Assembly (NCBI RefSeq): GCF_900110755.1 | Contig: NZ_FOFF01000004.1 | Location: forward strand, 230,312 to 294,311 | Length of the DNA stretch: 64,000 nucleotides | From: Streptomyces sp. yr375 | GTDB lineage: Bacteria > Actinomycetota > Actinomycetes > Streptomycetales > Streptomycetaceae | Direction of reading: 5' to 3' | Shown here: one piece after another, positions 35,158 through 45,674 of the stretch | Layout: every line of letters begins with the position of its first letter | Position numbering within the stretch: the first letter of the stretch is position 1 | Position numbers and translations under genes: made by a program | Notes under the pieces: model-generated | The model's input: only the letters and a program-made list of their open reading frames with translations | What the model was told of the DNA's origin: nothing | The model's database searches: none

Positions 35158-37524
35158 TCAGCTCACGTCGGAGGGGTCCAGCCGGTAGACGGTGGAGGTG
35201 TTGGAGGTGGTGCCGGAGGTGCCGGATTCCGAGCTGGACGACGTTCCGGACTCGGAGGTCGTGGCGGACCCGGAGTTCGACGACGTGCTCTTGCTGTACT
35301 CGCTCTCCTTCACCGCCGTCCCGTTCTTCTGCACCCAGGTGGTGAGTTCCTGGTTCAGGCTGTTGTTGCCGCCCATTCCGCCGCCACCGCCCATGCCGCC
35401 GCCGAGCTGGATGTAGTGCAACTCGCCCTTCTTCACCAGTTCCTTGAGCTTGGCGAGCGTCATCGCCTGGTCAGAGCCGGTGAAGCCCCACATGGAGATG
35501 ACGGGCTTGCCAGTGCTCAGGATCATCTGGCCAGCGCTCTGCGAATTCGACACCGCGATCAGCCACTTGGCGCCGTCCTGGTGCTTCTCCAGGTACGAGA
35601 TGAGTCCGCTGTCGGCGCCGCCCATACCGCCGCCGCCACCGCCCATGCCGCCTCCGCCGCCACCGGGCCCACCGCCGGTCCCACGCTCACCCTGGGTGCC
35701 GCCACCGGGCAACTCCCCGCCGGCACCGCCCTGTTGGCCGCCCTGCGGGATTTCCCCGGTGCCGCCACCCGGCGTCATCTGACCGCTGCCGCTGCCGCCG
35801 GGGAACTCCCCGCCCGCCTGGCCGCCCTGCTGCGTGCCGCCCTGCGTCTGGCCACCGGGACCACCGTTACCGCCCCCGCCGTTGCCGCCACCGTTGCCGC
35901 CGAAGCCGCCCCGGCCACCGCCACCGCCGCCGCCGGGACCGCCCATGCCGCCCCCGGTCGAGGGACCCGCGGTCGGGTTGACGCCGCCCATCATGCCGCT
36001 GGTGGAACCGAACGCGGGCGAGACGGCGTACGCCGTCGGACCCGCGAGGGCCGCCACGATCGCCGCGGCGACGGACACCCCGAGCAGCCGCAGCCGCGTA
36101 CCGGAGCCGGCCGACCGCAGCACGAACAGCCCCACCACGGCGAGCACCATGGCCACGCCGATCACCGGCCACAGCCAGGTGTTCCACCCGCTGGCCCGGC
36201 GCAGCAGCACGATCGCCCAGCCGCCGGTGACGATCAGCCCCGCGGGCAGCACCCACGACCACTTCGCGTCGCCGCTGCGGAAGGCGCGCCACAGCATCAC
36301 GCCGCCGCCCCCGCACAGCGCCGCGATGCCCGGGGCGAGCGCGGTCGTGTAGTACGGGTGCATGGTGCCCTCGGCCATGGCGAAGGTCAGGTAGTGCAGC
36401 ACCAGCCAGCCGCCCCACAGCACCAGCGCGGCACGGGTGAGGTCGGTGCGCGGGGCGCGCCCGCACAGCACGAGCCCGGCGACCAGCGCGATGCCCGCGA
36501 AGGGGATCAGCCAGGAGATCTGGCCGCCGAGGACGTCGTTGAACATCCGTCCGATGCCGGCGGTCCCGGCGAAGGTGCCGCCGCCACCCCCGCCGCCTCC
36601 GCCGTTGCCCTCGCCGCCGAGGACCCGGCCCAGCCCGTTGTAGCCCATGATCAGGTCCCAGGCGCTGCCGTCCGTCGAACCGCCGATGTAGGGACGGTCC
36701 TCGGCGGGCACCAGCGAGACCGCCGTCGCCCACCAGAAGCTGGCGACGGCCAGCGCCACCGCCGCGAGCGCGAGGTTGACGGCCTTCTTCTTCCACCCCA
36801 GCTTCGACGCGTACACGTACACGGCGAAGACGGCGGGCAGGGCGATGTAGCCCTGGAGCATCTTGGTGTTGAAGGCGAGCCCGAAGCAGACGGCGGAGCC
36901 GATGAGCGGCAGCAGCCGGTCGTCGCGGGTGGCGCGCAGCGCGAGGGCCGCGCCCGCGACCATCAGCAGGACGAGGATCGTGTCCGGGTTGTTGTCGCGG
37001 TTGATGGCGACGGTGATCGGCGTCAGCGCGAGGACGAGCGCGGTGATGGTGGCCGCCACATGCCCGAAGACCCGCTTCACGGACGAGTGCAGGATCCAGA
37101 TCGTGCCCAGCGCCGCCGCGATCTCCGGGGCCATCATCTGCCAGGTGCCGAACCCGAAGATCCGGCAGGACAGGCCCATGATCATGAGCGCGAAGGGCGG
37201 CTTGTCGACGGTGATGAAGTTCCCGGCGTCGAGCGAGCCGAAGAACCACGCCTCCCAGCTCTTCGTACCGCTGTAGATGGCGGAGCTGTAGAAGCTGTTG
37301 AGGCTGTTCGACGACAGGTTCCAGCCGTAGAGCACGGCCGCCAGGGCGAGGATCGCGAGCAGCGCGGGCAACGACCAGCGCGGCGCCTTGCCCTCGGGCG
37401 GCGCCAGACCGGCAGCCGCCGGCGGCGCCCAGTCCGCGGGCACGGGGGACGCGGGAGACGCCAGGGAAGCGGGGGACCCGGGGGGCGCGGTCGGTCGGGG
37501 GAGTGGATCGGTGGCTGAGGTCAC
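35158..37524 (-). CDS. GT39/ArnT-like membrane glycosyltransferase with glycine-rich linker
   Basis: 788 residues from a GTG at 37524 (start uncertain; weak ribosome site). A proline-rich N-terminus precedes about ten membrane segments. The first outside loop contains SNSLNSFYSSAIYSG and NFITVDKPPFALM, the catalytic-Asp region of GT-C mannosyl/arabinosyl transferases. After the last helix comes a roughly 130-residue Gly/Met/Asn/Gln-rich linker. A YkcA/B-like C-terminal domain (GLISYLEKHQDGAKWLIAVSN, ISMWGFTGSD, ELHYIQLGGG) and a Ser/Thr tail follow. It probably transfers a sugar from a polyprenyl-phosphate donor outside the membrane. Confidence 0.88.
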   Translation of the reverse strand: MTSATDPLPRPTAPPGSPASLASPASPVPADWAPPAAAGLAPPEGKAPRWSLPALLAILALAAVLYGWNLSSNSLNSFYSSAIYSGTKSWEAWFFGSLDAGNFITVDKPPFALMIMGLSCRIFGFGTWQMMAPEIAAALGTIWILHSSVKRVFGHVAATITALVLALTPITVAINRDNNPDTILVLLMVAGAALALRATRDDRLLPLIGSAVCFGLAFNTKMLQGYIALPAVFAVYVYASKLGWKKKAVNLALAAVALAVASFWWATAVSLVPAEDRPYIGGSTDGSAWDLIMGYNGLGRVLGGEGNGGGGGGGGGTFAGTAGIGRMFNDVLGGQISWLIPFAGIALVAGLVLCGRAPRTDLTRAALVLWGGWLVLHYLTFAMAEGTMHPYYTTALAPGIAALCGGGGVMLWRAFRSGDAKWSWVLPAGLIVTGGWAIVLLRRASGWNTWLWPVIGVAMVLAVVGLFVLRSAGSGTRLRLLGVSVAAAIVAALAGPTAYAVSPAFGSTSGMMGGVNPTAGPSTGGGMGGPGGGGGGGRGGFGGNGGGNGGGGNGGPGGQTQGGTQQGGQAGGEFPGGSGSGQMTPGGGTGEIPQGGQQGGAGGELPGGGTQGERGTGGGPGGGGGGMGGGGGGMGGADSGLISYLEKHQDGAKWLIAVSNSQSAGQMILSTGKPVISMWGFTGSDQAMTLAKLKELVKKGELHYIQLGGGMGGGGGMGGNNSLNQELTTWVQKNGTAVKESEYSKSTSSNSGSATTSESGTSSSSESGTSGTTSNTSTVYRLDPSDVS

Positions 37525-37681
37525 CCTGCGATGCTGTACGCCGGTTGTGGGTGGTCGCTGTGCCGAAGCTGGCCGCGACCTGTGAAGACGCACAGGGGCC
37601 GGTAACGGATTGCTCAGGCTTTGCCCAATACCCGAACCATTTCGTACAACCATTCATACGAACTGATGAGTCAAGCTGGGC

Positions 37682-38542
37682 ATGACTCACCGGACCGTAA
37701 GACCTAGGAGCAGGAGAGGACTGGTCGCCACCGCGTTCGGCGCCGGATTCCTCATAACCGGCGTGGCCGTCGCCGCACCCGCCTCGGCCGCCACCCCGAC
37801 CGTCAGTTGTACGTCGTCCAAGGCGGCCCTCGCGGCCAAGCTGAAGAAGGACATCACCGCCGCGCTCGTGGGACGCACGGGCACGGTCGCCGTCGGTCTG
37901 TACGACCGCACCACCAACACCACCTGCACCCTGCGCGCCACCACCGCCTACGACTCGGCCAGCGTCGTCAAGGTCACCGTCCTGTCCGCGCTGCTGTGGG
38001 ACGCGCAGAAGACCGGCCGGGCGCTGACCAGCCGGGAGAAGTCCCTCGCCACGGCCATGATCACCAAGTCGGACAACGCCGCCACCTCCACCCTGTGGAA
38101 GCAGCTCGGTCCGACGCGGATCAAGAACTTCCTGACGGCCGCCAAGATGACCCTGACCAAGCCGGGCGCCAATGGCTACTGGGGGCTGACCCAGATCACG
38201 GTCACCGACGAGCAGAAGCTGCTGAACCTGCTCACGGCCAAGAACACGGTCCTCACCGACGCCTCGCGCGCCTACGTCAACCAGTTGATGGGCCAGGTCG
38301 TCGCCGCCCAGCGCTGGGGCACGCCGTACGGCGTTCCGGCCGGTGTCACCTGGCACGTGAAGAACGGGTGGCTGTCGCGCGCCACGCTCGGCTGGCGGGT
38401 GCACAGCGTCGGCACCTTCAAGGGCGGCGGCCACGACTACAGCATGACCGTCCTCACCCACGGCAACAGCACGATGAACTACGGCATCGCGACCATCCAG
38501 GGCGTCGCCAAGGTCATCCACAAGGACCTCGCGGCCTCCTGA
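37682..38542 (+). CDS. Class A beta-lactamase-like serine hydrolase, secreted
   Basis: 286 residues with a signal peptide (residues 1-37, ending ASA-A). Active-site motifs of the penicillin-binding fold: S94-VV-K97 (SxxK), S130-D-N132 and K227-N-G229 (KTG position altered to KNG). No convincing Ambler E166 loop was seen, so lactam hydrolysis is doubtful; a cell-wall peptidase role is possible. It diverges from the GT39 gene and is followed 80 bases later by a phytase-like esterase. Confidence 0.82.
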   Translation: MTHRTVRPRSRRGLVATAFGAGFLITGVAVAAPASAATPTVSCTSSKAALAAKLKKDITAALVGRTGTVAVGLYDRTTNTTCTLRATTAYDSASVVKVTVLSALLWDAQKTGRALTSREKSLATAMITKSDNAATSTLWKQLGPTRIKNFLTAAKMTLTKPGANGYWGLTQITVTDEQKLLNLLTAKNTVLTDASRAYVNQLMGQVVAAQRWGTPYGVPAGVTWHVKNGWLSRATLGWRVHSVGTFKGGGHDYSMTVLTHGNSTMNYGIATIQGVAKVIHKDLAAS

Positions 38543-38622
38543 CCGGCCGGGTCCGTGGCCGGGCCACGATCTTTAACCAACAGTCCTACCGGCCGTCACC
38601 ACCCCGTCCTACGGTGACGTCC

Positions 38623-39687
38623 ATGCGTCTGCGAACCGTAATCGCCGCCCTCGCCGCAGGCCTGGCGGCGGCCACCTCCGTCACTGCCGCCGGGCCCGCC
38701 GCCGCCAGTGCCCACCCGGGCACCGGCCACGCCTGCTCACCCTCCGTCGCCATCGACCGCTTCTCCGACGCCCTCGACAAGACGGCCTACGACGGCACCT
38801 TCGTCGGAAACCTCTCCGCGCTCGCCGTGGACGGGCACGGCTCCCTCGCGGCCCTCTCCGACCGCTCCGCCCTCTTCGACCTGGACACGACGACCCTCGC
38901 CCCGAAGGCGGTCGTCCCGCTCGCCGACGAGAAGGGCGCCGCCCTCGACTCCGAGGGCCTGGTCGTGGACCGGGACGGCACCCGGCTGGTCACCTCCGAG
39001 ACCGAGCCGTCGATCCGCCGCTACAGCCGCGCGGGCCGGCTCCTCGACCGGCTTCCGGTGCCGCCCGCGCTGCTCGTCGCCCCCGCCGGGCGCGCCACCG
39101 CCAACCAGACCTTCGAGGGCCTGACCCTCCTGCCCGGCGGACACACCCTCCTCGCGTCGATGGAGTACGCGATCTCCGGGGACGCCACGAACATCGTCCG
39201 TTTCCAGACCTGGAACAGGACCGGTACCGGGACCACGGGCAAGGGCGGGGGCTTCGAGCTCGGCGCCCAGTACGCCTACCGCACCGACGCGGGCGCCGGG
39301 CTCGGCGTCCCCGAGGTGCAGGCCACCCCCGACGGCCGCCTGCTCGTCCTGGAGCGCGGTTTCACCTCGGGCGTCGGCAACACGGTCCGCCTCTACCTGG
39401 CCGACCCGCGCCACGCGACGGACACGAGCGGTGTCGAGAACCTCACGGACGGCCAGAGCGGCGTCCGCCTGATCAGGAAGACCCTGCTGACGGACCTGGT
39501 GACCTGCCCGTCCCTGGGAGCGACCGCCAAGCAGCCCCAGCAGAACCCCCTCCTCGACAACATCGAGGGCATGGTCATCACGGGCCAGGCCAGGGGCCGC
39601 CTCAAGGTCCTCCTGGTCAGCGACGACAACCAGAACGCGGCGCAGATCACCCGTTTCTATTTTCTGCGGGTGAGGGTCGCAAGGTAG
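38623..39687 (+). CDS. Secreted esterase-like activity of phytase family protein
   Basis: 354 residues, ATG at 38623. A Sec signal (IAALAAGLAAATSVTAAGPAAASA) is followed by a beta-propeller-like chain matching the 'esterase-like activity of phytase' family: FVGNLSALAVDGHGSLAALSDRSALFDLD, LDSEGLVVDRDGTRLVTSETEPSIRRY, TFEGLTLLPGGHTLL, LLVLERGFTSGVGNTVRLY, LLDNIEGMVI. Its substrate is not known. An intergenic repeat starts right at the stop. Confidence 0.85.
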   Translation: MRLRTVIAALAAGLAAATSVTAAGPAAASAHPGTGHACSPSVAIDRFSDALDKTAYDGTFVGNLSALAVDGHGSLAALSDRSALFDLDTTTLAPKAVVPLADEKGAALDSEGLVVDRDGTRLVTSETEPSIRRYSRAGRLLDRLPVPPALLVAPAGRATANQTFEGLTLLPGGHTLLASMEYAISGDATNIVRFQTWNRTGTGTTGKGGGFELGAQYAYRTDAGAGLGVPEVQATPDGRLLVLERGFTSGVGNTVRLYLADPRHATDTSGVENLTDGQSGVRLIRKTLLTDLVTCPSLGATAKQPQQNPLLDNIEGMVITGQARGRLKVLLVSDDNQNAAQITRFYFLRVRVAR

Positions 39688-39737
39688 GGGCGCGGGGAAC
39701 TGCGCGACCAGCCCCCACGGCGCTGCACCCGAAACGC
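39685..39737 (+). repeat. Streptomyces intergenic repeat, copy C
   Basis: Begins TAGGGGCGCGGGGAACTGCG and runs through CGACCAGCCCCCACGG to CACCCGAAACG. Shares its core with copies at 6484 and 17491. It starts within the stop codon of the phytase-like gene. Confidence 0.75.
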
Positions 39738-39855
39738 GGCCGAACCGCGGAGCGAATTGTTGCGGCGGGATGAAATCCGCCCCGTTCAACGTTGGTGCCT
39801 TCCGGAAGATCAGGCCGGCAGGTCGGGGTCTGAAGGGCTGAAGGAAGGCACCGGG

Positions 39856-42800
39856 GTGGCAGCGCAGCAGGGGGAGACACCGCGAGGCTGGGCACACCGC
39901 CTGGCAGGTTACGCATGGCGGCACCCGACGGACGTCGTCCTCGCGCTCGGCTCCTCGCTCGCCGGCATGGCCGTCATGGCGCTGGTCCCGCTGGTCACCA
40001 AGGTGATCATCGACGACGTCATCGGCGGCCACACCCGCGCCATGGCCCCCTGGGCGGGAGCCCTCCTCGCCGCCGCGCTCGTCGTGTACGCCCTGACCTA
40101 CGTCCGCCGCTACTACGGTGGCCGGCTCGCTCTCGACGTCCAGCACGACCTGCGGACCGAGATGTTCGAGACGATCACCCGGCTCGACGGCCGCCGCCAG
40201 GACGAGCTGTCCACCGGGCAGGTCATCGGCCGTGCCACCAGCGACCTCCAGCTCATCCAGGGCCTGCTGTTCATGCTCCCGATGACGATCGGGAACGTGC
40301 TCCTCTTCCTGATCTCCTTGGTGATCATGGCGTGGCTGTCGCTCCCGCTCACCCTGGTCGCGCTCGCCGTGGCACCGGCCCTCGCGTACATCGCCAAGCG
40401 CAGCCGTACGAAGCTGCACCCGGCCACCTGGTACGCGCAGGCGCAGGCGGCGGCGGTCGCGGGCGTCGTCGACGGCGCGGTGAGCGGCGTCCGCGTGGTG
40501 AAGGGCTTCGGGCAGGAGGACCAGGAGACGGGCAAGCTGCGCGAGGTCGGCCGCCGGCTGTTCGCGGGCCGGCTGCGCACGATCCGGCTGAACTCGGCGT
40601 ACACCCCCGCCCTCCAGGCGGTCCCGGCCCTCGGGCAGGTCGCCATGCTGGCGGTCGGTGGCTGGCTGGCCGTGCGCGGGCACATCACGCTCGGTACGTT
40701 CGTCGCGTTCTCCACCTATCTCGCCCAGCTCGTCGGCCCGGTCCGGATGCTGGCGATGGTCCTCACGGTCGGCCAGCAGGCCCGCGCGGGCACCGAACGC
40801 GTCCTGGAGCTCATCGACACCGAGCCGTCCATGACCGACGGCACGAAGGAACTCCCCGCCGACGCCCCGGCGACGGTCGAGTTCGACGACATCTCCTTCG
40901 GCTACGACCATGAGCGCCCCGTTCTCGACGGCCTCAGCCTCGAGATCCGCGCCGGTGAGACCCTGGCCGTCGTCGGTTCGTCCGGCTCGGGCAAGTCGAC
41001 GGTCTCCCTGCTCGTGCCCCGCTTCTACGACGTCACCCGGGGCGCGGTCCTGATCGGCGGCCACGACGTCCGCGAGCTGACCTTCGACTCGCTGCGGGCC
41101 GCGATCGGCCTGGTCCCCGAGGACTCCTTCCTCTTCTCCGACACGGTCCGCGCCAACATCGCGTACGGCCGTCCCGACGCCACCCCGGAGCAGATCGAGG
41201 AGGCCGCCCGCGTCGCCCAGGCCGACGGGTTCATCGCCGAGCTGCCCGAGGGCTACGACACGAAGGTCGGCGAGCACGGCCTCACCCTCTCCGGCGGCCA
41301 GCGCCAGCGCGTCGCGCTCGCCCGCGCGATCCTCACCGACCCTCGCCTGCTGATCCTCGACGACGCCACCTCCGCCGTGGACGCGGCCGTCGAACACGAG
41401 ATCCACGAGGCGCTGGCACAGGTCATGGAGGGCCGCACCACCCTCCTCATCGCCCACCGCCGCTCCACCCTGGGCCTCGCCGACCGCATCGCCGTCCTCG
41501 ACGCCGGACGCCTCGCCGACCTCGGCACCCACGAGGAACTCCAGAAACGCTCCCCGCTCTACCGCCGCCTGCTCACCGACCCGGACGAGCTCGGCGGCGT
41601 CTCGCCCGGCCACGGCCAGCCGCCCGCGCCGGGCGAGGACACCTCCGTCCGCGACGAACTGGACGCCGAGTTCGACGCCGAGCGCGGGGTGACGCCCCGG
41701 CTGTGGACCGGCGACCGTGAGCCACGGGACAGCACGCTCTCCGACCTGTCGGCCACCCCCGAACTCCTCGCCCAGATCGAGGAGTTGCCCCCGGCCACCG
41801 ACACCCCCGGCATCGACGAGGGGCAGGCGGTGCAGCCCGAGGAGTCCTACGGCCTGCGCAGGCTGCTGCACGGCTTCGGCGCCCCGCTCCTCGTCAGCCT
41901 CGGCCTGGTCGCCGTCGACGCCGGGATGAGCCTGCTGCTGCCGGTGCTGATCCGGCACGGCATCGACCAGGGCGTGAGCAGGATGGCGCTGGGCGCGGTC
42001 TGGGCCGCCTCGCTGCTCGGCCTGCTCGCGGTGCTGGTGCAGTGGATCGCGCAGACCGGCGAGATCCGCAAGACCGGCCGCACCGGCGAACGCGTCCTCT
42101 ACACCCTCCGCCTGAAGATCTTCGCCCAGCTCCAGCGGCTCGGACTCGACTACTACGAACGGGAGTTGACCGGCCGGATCATGACGCGGATGACGACCGA
42201 CGTCGACGCCCTGTCCACGTTCCTGCAGACCGGTCTGGTCACCGCCTTCGTCTCGGTCGTCACCTTCTTCGGCATCCTGGTCGCCCTGCTGGTGATCGAC
42301 GTACAGCTCGCCCTCGTCGTCTTCGCGACGCTCCCGCCCCTGATCATCGCCACCTACTTCTTCCGCAGGGCGAGCGTGAAGGCGTACGAACTCGCCCGCG
42401 AGCGCGTGTCGTCGGTCAACGCCGACCTCCAGGAGTCGGTGTCCGGGCTCAGGATCGTGCAGGCCTTCCGGCGCGAGCGGGCCGGCGCGACACGGTTCGC
42501 GCAGGCCAGCGACGACTACCGGGTGGCGCGCATCCGGGGCCAGTGGCTGATCTCCGTCTACTTCCCCTTCGTGCAGTTCCTGTCGTCGGTCGCGGCGGCG
42601 GCCGTACTGATCGTGGGCGCGGGCCGGGTCGACGCGGCGACGCTGACGACCGGCGCGCTGGTCGCGTACCTCCTGTACATCGACCTGTTCTTCGCCCCCG
42701 TCCAGCAGCTCTCGCAGGTCTTCGACGGTTACCAGCAGGCGACCGTATCGCTGGGCCGCATCCAGGAGTTGCTGCGGGAGCCGACGTCCACGAAGTCCGC

Positions 42801-43590
42801 CGACGAGCCGCTCGAAGTGCTCTCGCTGCGCGGCGACATCGCCTTCGAGGACGTGCACTTCCAGTACGGGGCGGAGGAAGAGGCCCTGACCGGCATCGAG
42901 TTGAGCATCCCGGCCGGCCAGACGGTCGCGTTCGTCGGCGAGACCGGCGCGGGCAAGTCGACCCTCGTCAAGCTGGTGGCCCGCTTCTACGACCCCACCG
43001 GCGGCCGGGTCACGGTCGACGGCACGGATCTGCGCTCCCTGGACCTGACCTCGTACCGCCACCGCCTCGGAGTCGTCCCGCAGGAGGCGTACCTCTTCCC
43101 CGGCACCGTCCGCGACGCCATCGCCTACGGGCGGCCCGCCGCCACCGACGCCGAGGTGGAGGCGGCGGCGCGGGCGGTCGGCGCGCACGAGATGATCGCC
43201 ACCCTCGACGGCGGCTACCTCCACGAGGTCGCCGAGCGCGGCCGCAACCTCTCCGCCGGCCAGCGCCAGTTGATCGCACTGGCCCGCGCCGAACTCGTCG
43301 ACCCGGACGTCCTGCTCCTCGACGAGGCGACCGCCGCCCTTGACCTGGCCACGGAAGGCCAGGTCAACCAGGCCACGGACCGCCTCGCGGGCCGCCGCAC
43401 GACCCTGGTGGTGGCCCACCGCCTGACCACCGCCGCCCGCGCGGACCGCGTCGTGGTGATGGACCACGGCCGGGTGGTGGAGGACGGCACGCACGACGAA
43501 CTCCTCGCCCTCGGCGGGCGCTACGCGCGCCTGTGGCGGACCTTCGTCGGCGCACCCGAGCCCGAGGAGTCGGTGAGCGCGTCCCTGTGA
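39856..43590 (+). CDS. Duplicated-half ABC exporter (two TMD-NBD units in one chain)
   Basis: 1244 residues from a GTG at 39856, with GGAAGG seven bases upstream. Two type IV ABC exporter units are fused head to tail. Unit 1 has six membrane segments, then Walker [10 protein letters not shown] (about residue 374), LSGGQ and [12 protein letters not shown]. An acidic linker of about 100 residues leads to unit 2, with Walker [10 protein letters not shown] (about 1028), LSAGQ and [12 protein letters not shown]. Most relatives are heterodimers encoded by two genes; here they are joined like eukaryotic P-glycoprotein. It probably exports drugs or lipids. Confidence 0.92.
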   Translation: MAAQQGETPRGWAHRLAGYAWRHPTDVVLALGSSLAGMAVMALVPLVTKVIIDDVIGGHTRAMAPWAGALLAAALVVYALTYVRRYYGGRLALDVQHDLRTEMFETITRLDGRRQDELSTGQVIGRATSDLQLIQGLLFMLPMTIGNVLLFLISLVIMAWLSLPLTLVALAVAPALAYIAKRSRTKLHPATWYAQAQAAAVAGVVDGAVSGVRVVKGFGQEDQETGKLREVGRRLFAGRLRTIRLNSAYTPALQAVPALGQVAMLAVGGWLAVRGHITLGTFVAFSTYLAQLVGPVRMLAMVLTVGQQARAGTERVLELIDTEPSMTDGTKELPADAPATVEFDDISFGYDHERPVLDGLSLEIRAGETLAVVGSSGSGKSTVSLLVPRFYDVTRGAVLIGGHDVRELTFDSLRAAIGLVPEDSFLFSDTVRANIAYGRPDATPEQIEEAARVAQADGFIAELPEGYDTKVGEHGLTLSGGQRQRVALARAILTDPRLLILDDATSAVDAAVEHEIHEALAQVMEGRTTLLIAHRRSTLGLADRIAVLDAGRLADLGTHEELQKRSPLYRRLLTDPDELGGVSPGHGQPPAPGEDTSVRDELDAEFDAERGVTPRLWTGDREPRDSTLSDLSATPELLAQIEELPPATDTPGIDEGQAVQPEESYGLRRLLHGFGAPLLVSLGLVAVDAGMSLLLPVLIRHGIDQGVSRMALGAVWAASLLGLLAVLVQWIAQTGEIRKTGRTGERVLYTLRLKIFAQLQRLGLDYYERELTGRIMTRMTTDVDALSTFLQTGLVTAFVSVVTFFGILVALLVIDVQLALVVFATLPPLIIATYFFRRASVKAYELARERVSSVNADLQESVSGLRIVQAFRRERAGATRFAQASDDYRVARIRGQWLISVYFPFVQFLSSVAAAAVLIVGAGRVDAATLTTGALVAYLLYIDLFFAPVQQLSQVFDGYQQATVSLGRIQELLREPTSTKSADEPLEVLSLRGDIAFEDVHFQYGAEEEALTGIELSIPAGQTVAFVGETGAGKSTLVKLVARFYDPTGGRVTVDGTDLRSLDLTSYRHRLGVVPQEAYLFPGTVRDAIAYGRPAATDAEVEAAARAVGAHEMIATLDGGYLHEVAERGRNLSAGQRQLIALARAELVDPDVLLLDEATAALDLATEGQVNQATDRLAGRRTTLVVAHRLTTAARADRVVVMDHGRVVEDGTHDELLALGGRYARLWRTFVGAPEPEESVSASL

Positions 43591-43682
43591 CGGTCGTCGC
43601 GCAACCATCCGACACCCGCCGCGCGTCCGTACGCCTGTACGGCCATCGGATGCGTCGGCGAGGTGGGGAGGGGACGGGGACT

Positions 43683-44123
43683 GTGGGCACAGGGGGGACT
43701 TGGGGACCTGGGACCAGAGGGAGCGGAGAGGACGGGGGGAGTGCGGCGGGGCGGCGGCTGGTCGGGGGGCTGGTTCTGCTGATCGTTGCCGCGCTGCTCG
43801 CCGTCGCGGCACCGGCCCGCGCCCATGCGGCGCCCGCCGCCTCCTGTACGGGGCGGCAGGTACGTACCCTGCCCTTCTCCACCGGCTCCGTGCTGGTGCA
43901 CAAGGACGGCGGCCTGTTCTGCGCCTACACCGTCCAGAAGAAGCCCGGCACGAAGCGGCTGATCGGGGTGAGTGTGCAGGCGCGCGGCCTGGTCGCCGTA
44001 CCCAAGTCGAGGCAGCACACGCGCAGTTCGCCGGTGGTGCAGGTCTACGCGGGACACCGGTGCGTGTGGGTGCGGGGCTCGGTGGGCGGCGGGTCCTACA
44101 GCTCGGGCTGGATCCTGTGCTGA
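43683..44123 (+). CDS. Hypothetical secreted protein
   Basis: 146 residues from a GTG at 43683, chosen for GGAGGGG upstream; a GTG at 43587 overlapping the ABC exporter stop would add 32 residues. A hydrophobic segment (LVGGLVLLIVAALLAVAAPARAHA) acts as signal or anchor. The mature chain of about 95 residues has four cysteines (CTGRQVRTLPF, GLFCAYTV, HRCVWVRG, C-terminal WILC), suggesting two disulfides. Family not recognised. May be co-transcribed with the exporter. Confidence 0.65.
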   Translation: MGTGGTWGPGTRGSGEDGGSAAGRRLVGGLVLLIVAALLAVAAPARAHAAPAASCTGRQVRTLPFSTGSVLVHKDGGLFCAYTVQKKPGTKRLIGVSVQARGLVAVPKSRQHTRSSPVVQVYAGHRCVWVRGSVGGGSYSSGWILC

Positions 44124-44245
44124 ACGCGAACCCGAGTCCGGACCTGGACCTGAACCTGGCGTAGGGCAATCCCCTCTGGTGCGACGGGCGTTGCCCCGGA
44201 TAGCTTCCGGGTGCACATCTGTCTCACAGGGAAGGGTGCACGCGC

Positions 44246-45658
44246 ATGCGCAAAGCGCTCAGATGGCTGCTGGCGCTCACCGTGCTCATAGGCACGCTGA
44301 GCACGGCCGGAGCGGCGACCGCTGCCCAGCCGGAGCCGACGGACATCAAGGACCGGCTGCTCTCCGTCCCGGGCATGAGCCTGGTCCAGGAGAAGCCGTA
44401 TCCCGGCTACCGCTACTTCGTCCTCACCTACACGCAGCCGGTCGACCACCGGCACCCGTCCAAGGGCACCTTCCAGCAGCGCATCACGGTGCTGCACAAG
44501 GACGTCAGCCGCCCCACGGTCTTCTACACCGGCGGCTACAACGTCTCCACCACCCCCAGCCGCCGCGAGCCGACCCAGATCGTCGACGGCAACCAGGTCT
44601 CCATGGAGTACCGCTTCTTCAACCCCTCCCGCCCCGACCCGGCCGACTGGTCCAAGCTGGACATCTGGCAGGCGGCGAGCGACCAGCACCGCATCTTCCA
44701 GGCGCTGAAGAAGATCTACCCCCAGAAGTGGATCTCCACCGGCGGCTCCAAGGGCGGCATGACGGCGACGTACTACGAGCGCTTCTACCCGCGCGACATG
44801 GACGGCGTGGTGGCCTACGTCGCCCCCAACGACGTCGTCAACGACGAGGACTCCGCCTACGACCGCTTCTTCGCCCGCGTCGGCACCAAGGAGTGCCGCG
44901 ACCGGCTGAACGCCGTACAGCGCGAGGCGCTCGTGCGCCGGGAGCCGCTGGAGAAGAAGTACGAGGCGTACGCGGCGGACAACGGCTACACGTTCACCAC
45001 CATCGGCAGCCTCGACCGCGCCTACGAGGCCGTGGTGCTCGACTACGTCTGGGGCTTCTGGCAGTACAGCCTGCTGTCGGACTGCGCCACGATCCCCGCG
45101 AACGCGGCGACCGCCACGGACGACGAGATCTTCGACTCGATCGACACGATCTCCGGCTTCTCCGCCTACGCCGACCAGGGCCTGGAGACGTACACCCCGT
45201 ACTACTACCAGGCCGGCACCCAACTGGGCGCTCCCACCATCCACTTCCCGGCCATCGAGAAGCAGTACATCCGCTACGGCTACCAGCCGCCGCGCAACTT
45301 CGTCCCCCGCGACATCCCGATGACGTTCCAGCCGGGCGCGATGCGGGACGTCGACACCTGGGTCAGGCACCACGCCCGGCACATGCTCTTCGTCTACGGC
45401 CAGAACGACCCGTGGGGCGCGGAGCAGTTCCGGCTCGGCAAGGGCGCGAAGGACTCGTACGTCTTCACGGCCCCCGGCCTGAACCACGGCGCGAACGTCG
45501 CCGGTCTCGTCGCGGACCAGAAGTCGCTGGCCACGGCCCGGATCCTGGACTGGGCGGGCGTCGCCGCCACCGCCGTCGCCCAGGCCAAACCGCTGGCGAA
45601 GTTCGACGCGAAGCTGGACGTGCGGGACGTGGAACGGGAGCCCGCGCTGCGCCCGTGA
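44246..45658 (+). CDS. Secreted S37-family tripeptidyl aminopeptidase
   Basis: 470 residues. A Sec signal (WLLALTVLIGTLSTAGAATAA) precedes an alpha/beta-hydrolase peptidase. The nucleophile elbow is GGSKGGM with Ser168; YFVLTYTQPVDHRHPSKGTFQQRI, HMLFVYGQNDPWG (acid) and PGLNHGANV (His) complete the expected triad. The sequence resembles the S37 (PS-10) peptidase of Streptomyces lividans. It would trim tripeptides from proteins outside the cell. Confidence 0.9.
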   Translation: MRKALRWLLALTVLIGTLSTAGAATAAQPEPTDIKDRLLSVPGMSLVQEKPYPGYRYFVLTYTQPVDHRHPSKGTFQQRITVLHKDVSRPTVFYTGGYNVSTTPSRREPTQIVDGNQVSMEYRFFNPSRPDPADWSKLDIWQAASDQHRIFQALKKIYPQKWISTGGSKGGMTATYYERFYPRDMDGVVAYVAPNDVVNDEDSAYDRFFARVGTKECRDRLNAVQREALVRREPLEKKYEAYAADNGYTFTTIGSLDRAYEAVVLDYVWGFWQYSLLSDCATIPANAATATDDEIFDSIDTISGFSAYADQGLETYTPYYYQAGTQLGAPTIHFPAIEKQYIRYGYQPPRNFVPRDIPMTFQPGAMRDVDTWVRHHARHMLFVYGQNDPWGAEQFRLGKGAKDSYVFTAPGLNHGANVAGLVADQKSLATARILDWAGVAATAVAQAKPLAKFDAKLDVRDVEREPALRP

Positions 45659-45674
45659 CGTGACGTGACGTGAC

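Noticed and set aside
38737..44169. A 1810-residue open frame on the minus strand
   Set aside because: It is opposite the ABC exporter and phytase-like genes, has Arg/Gly/Val-rich composition typical of antisense frames in high-GC DNA, and has no domain.
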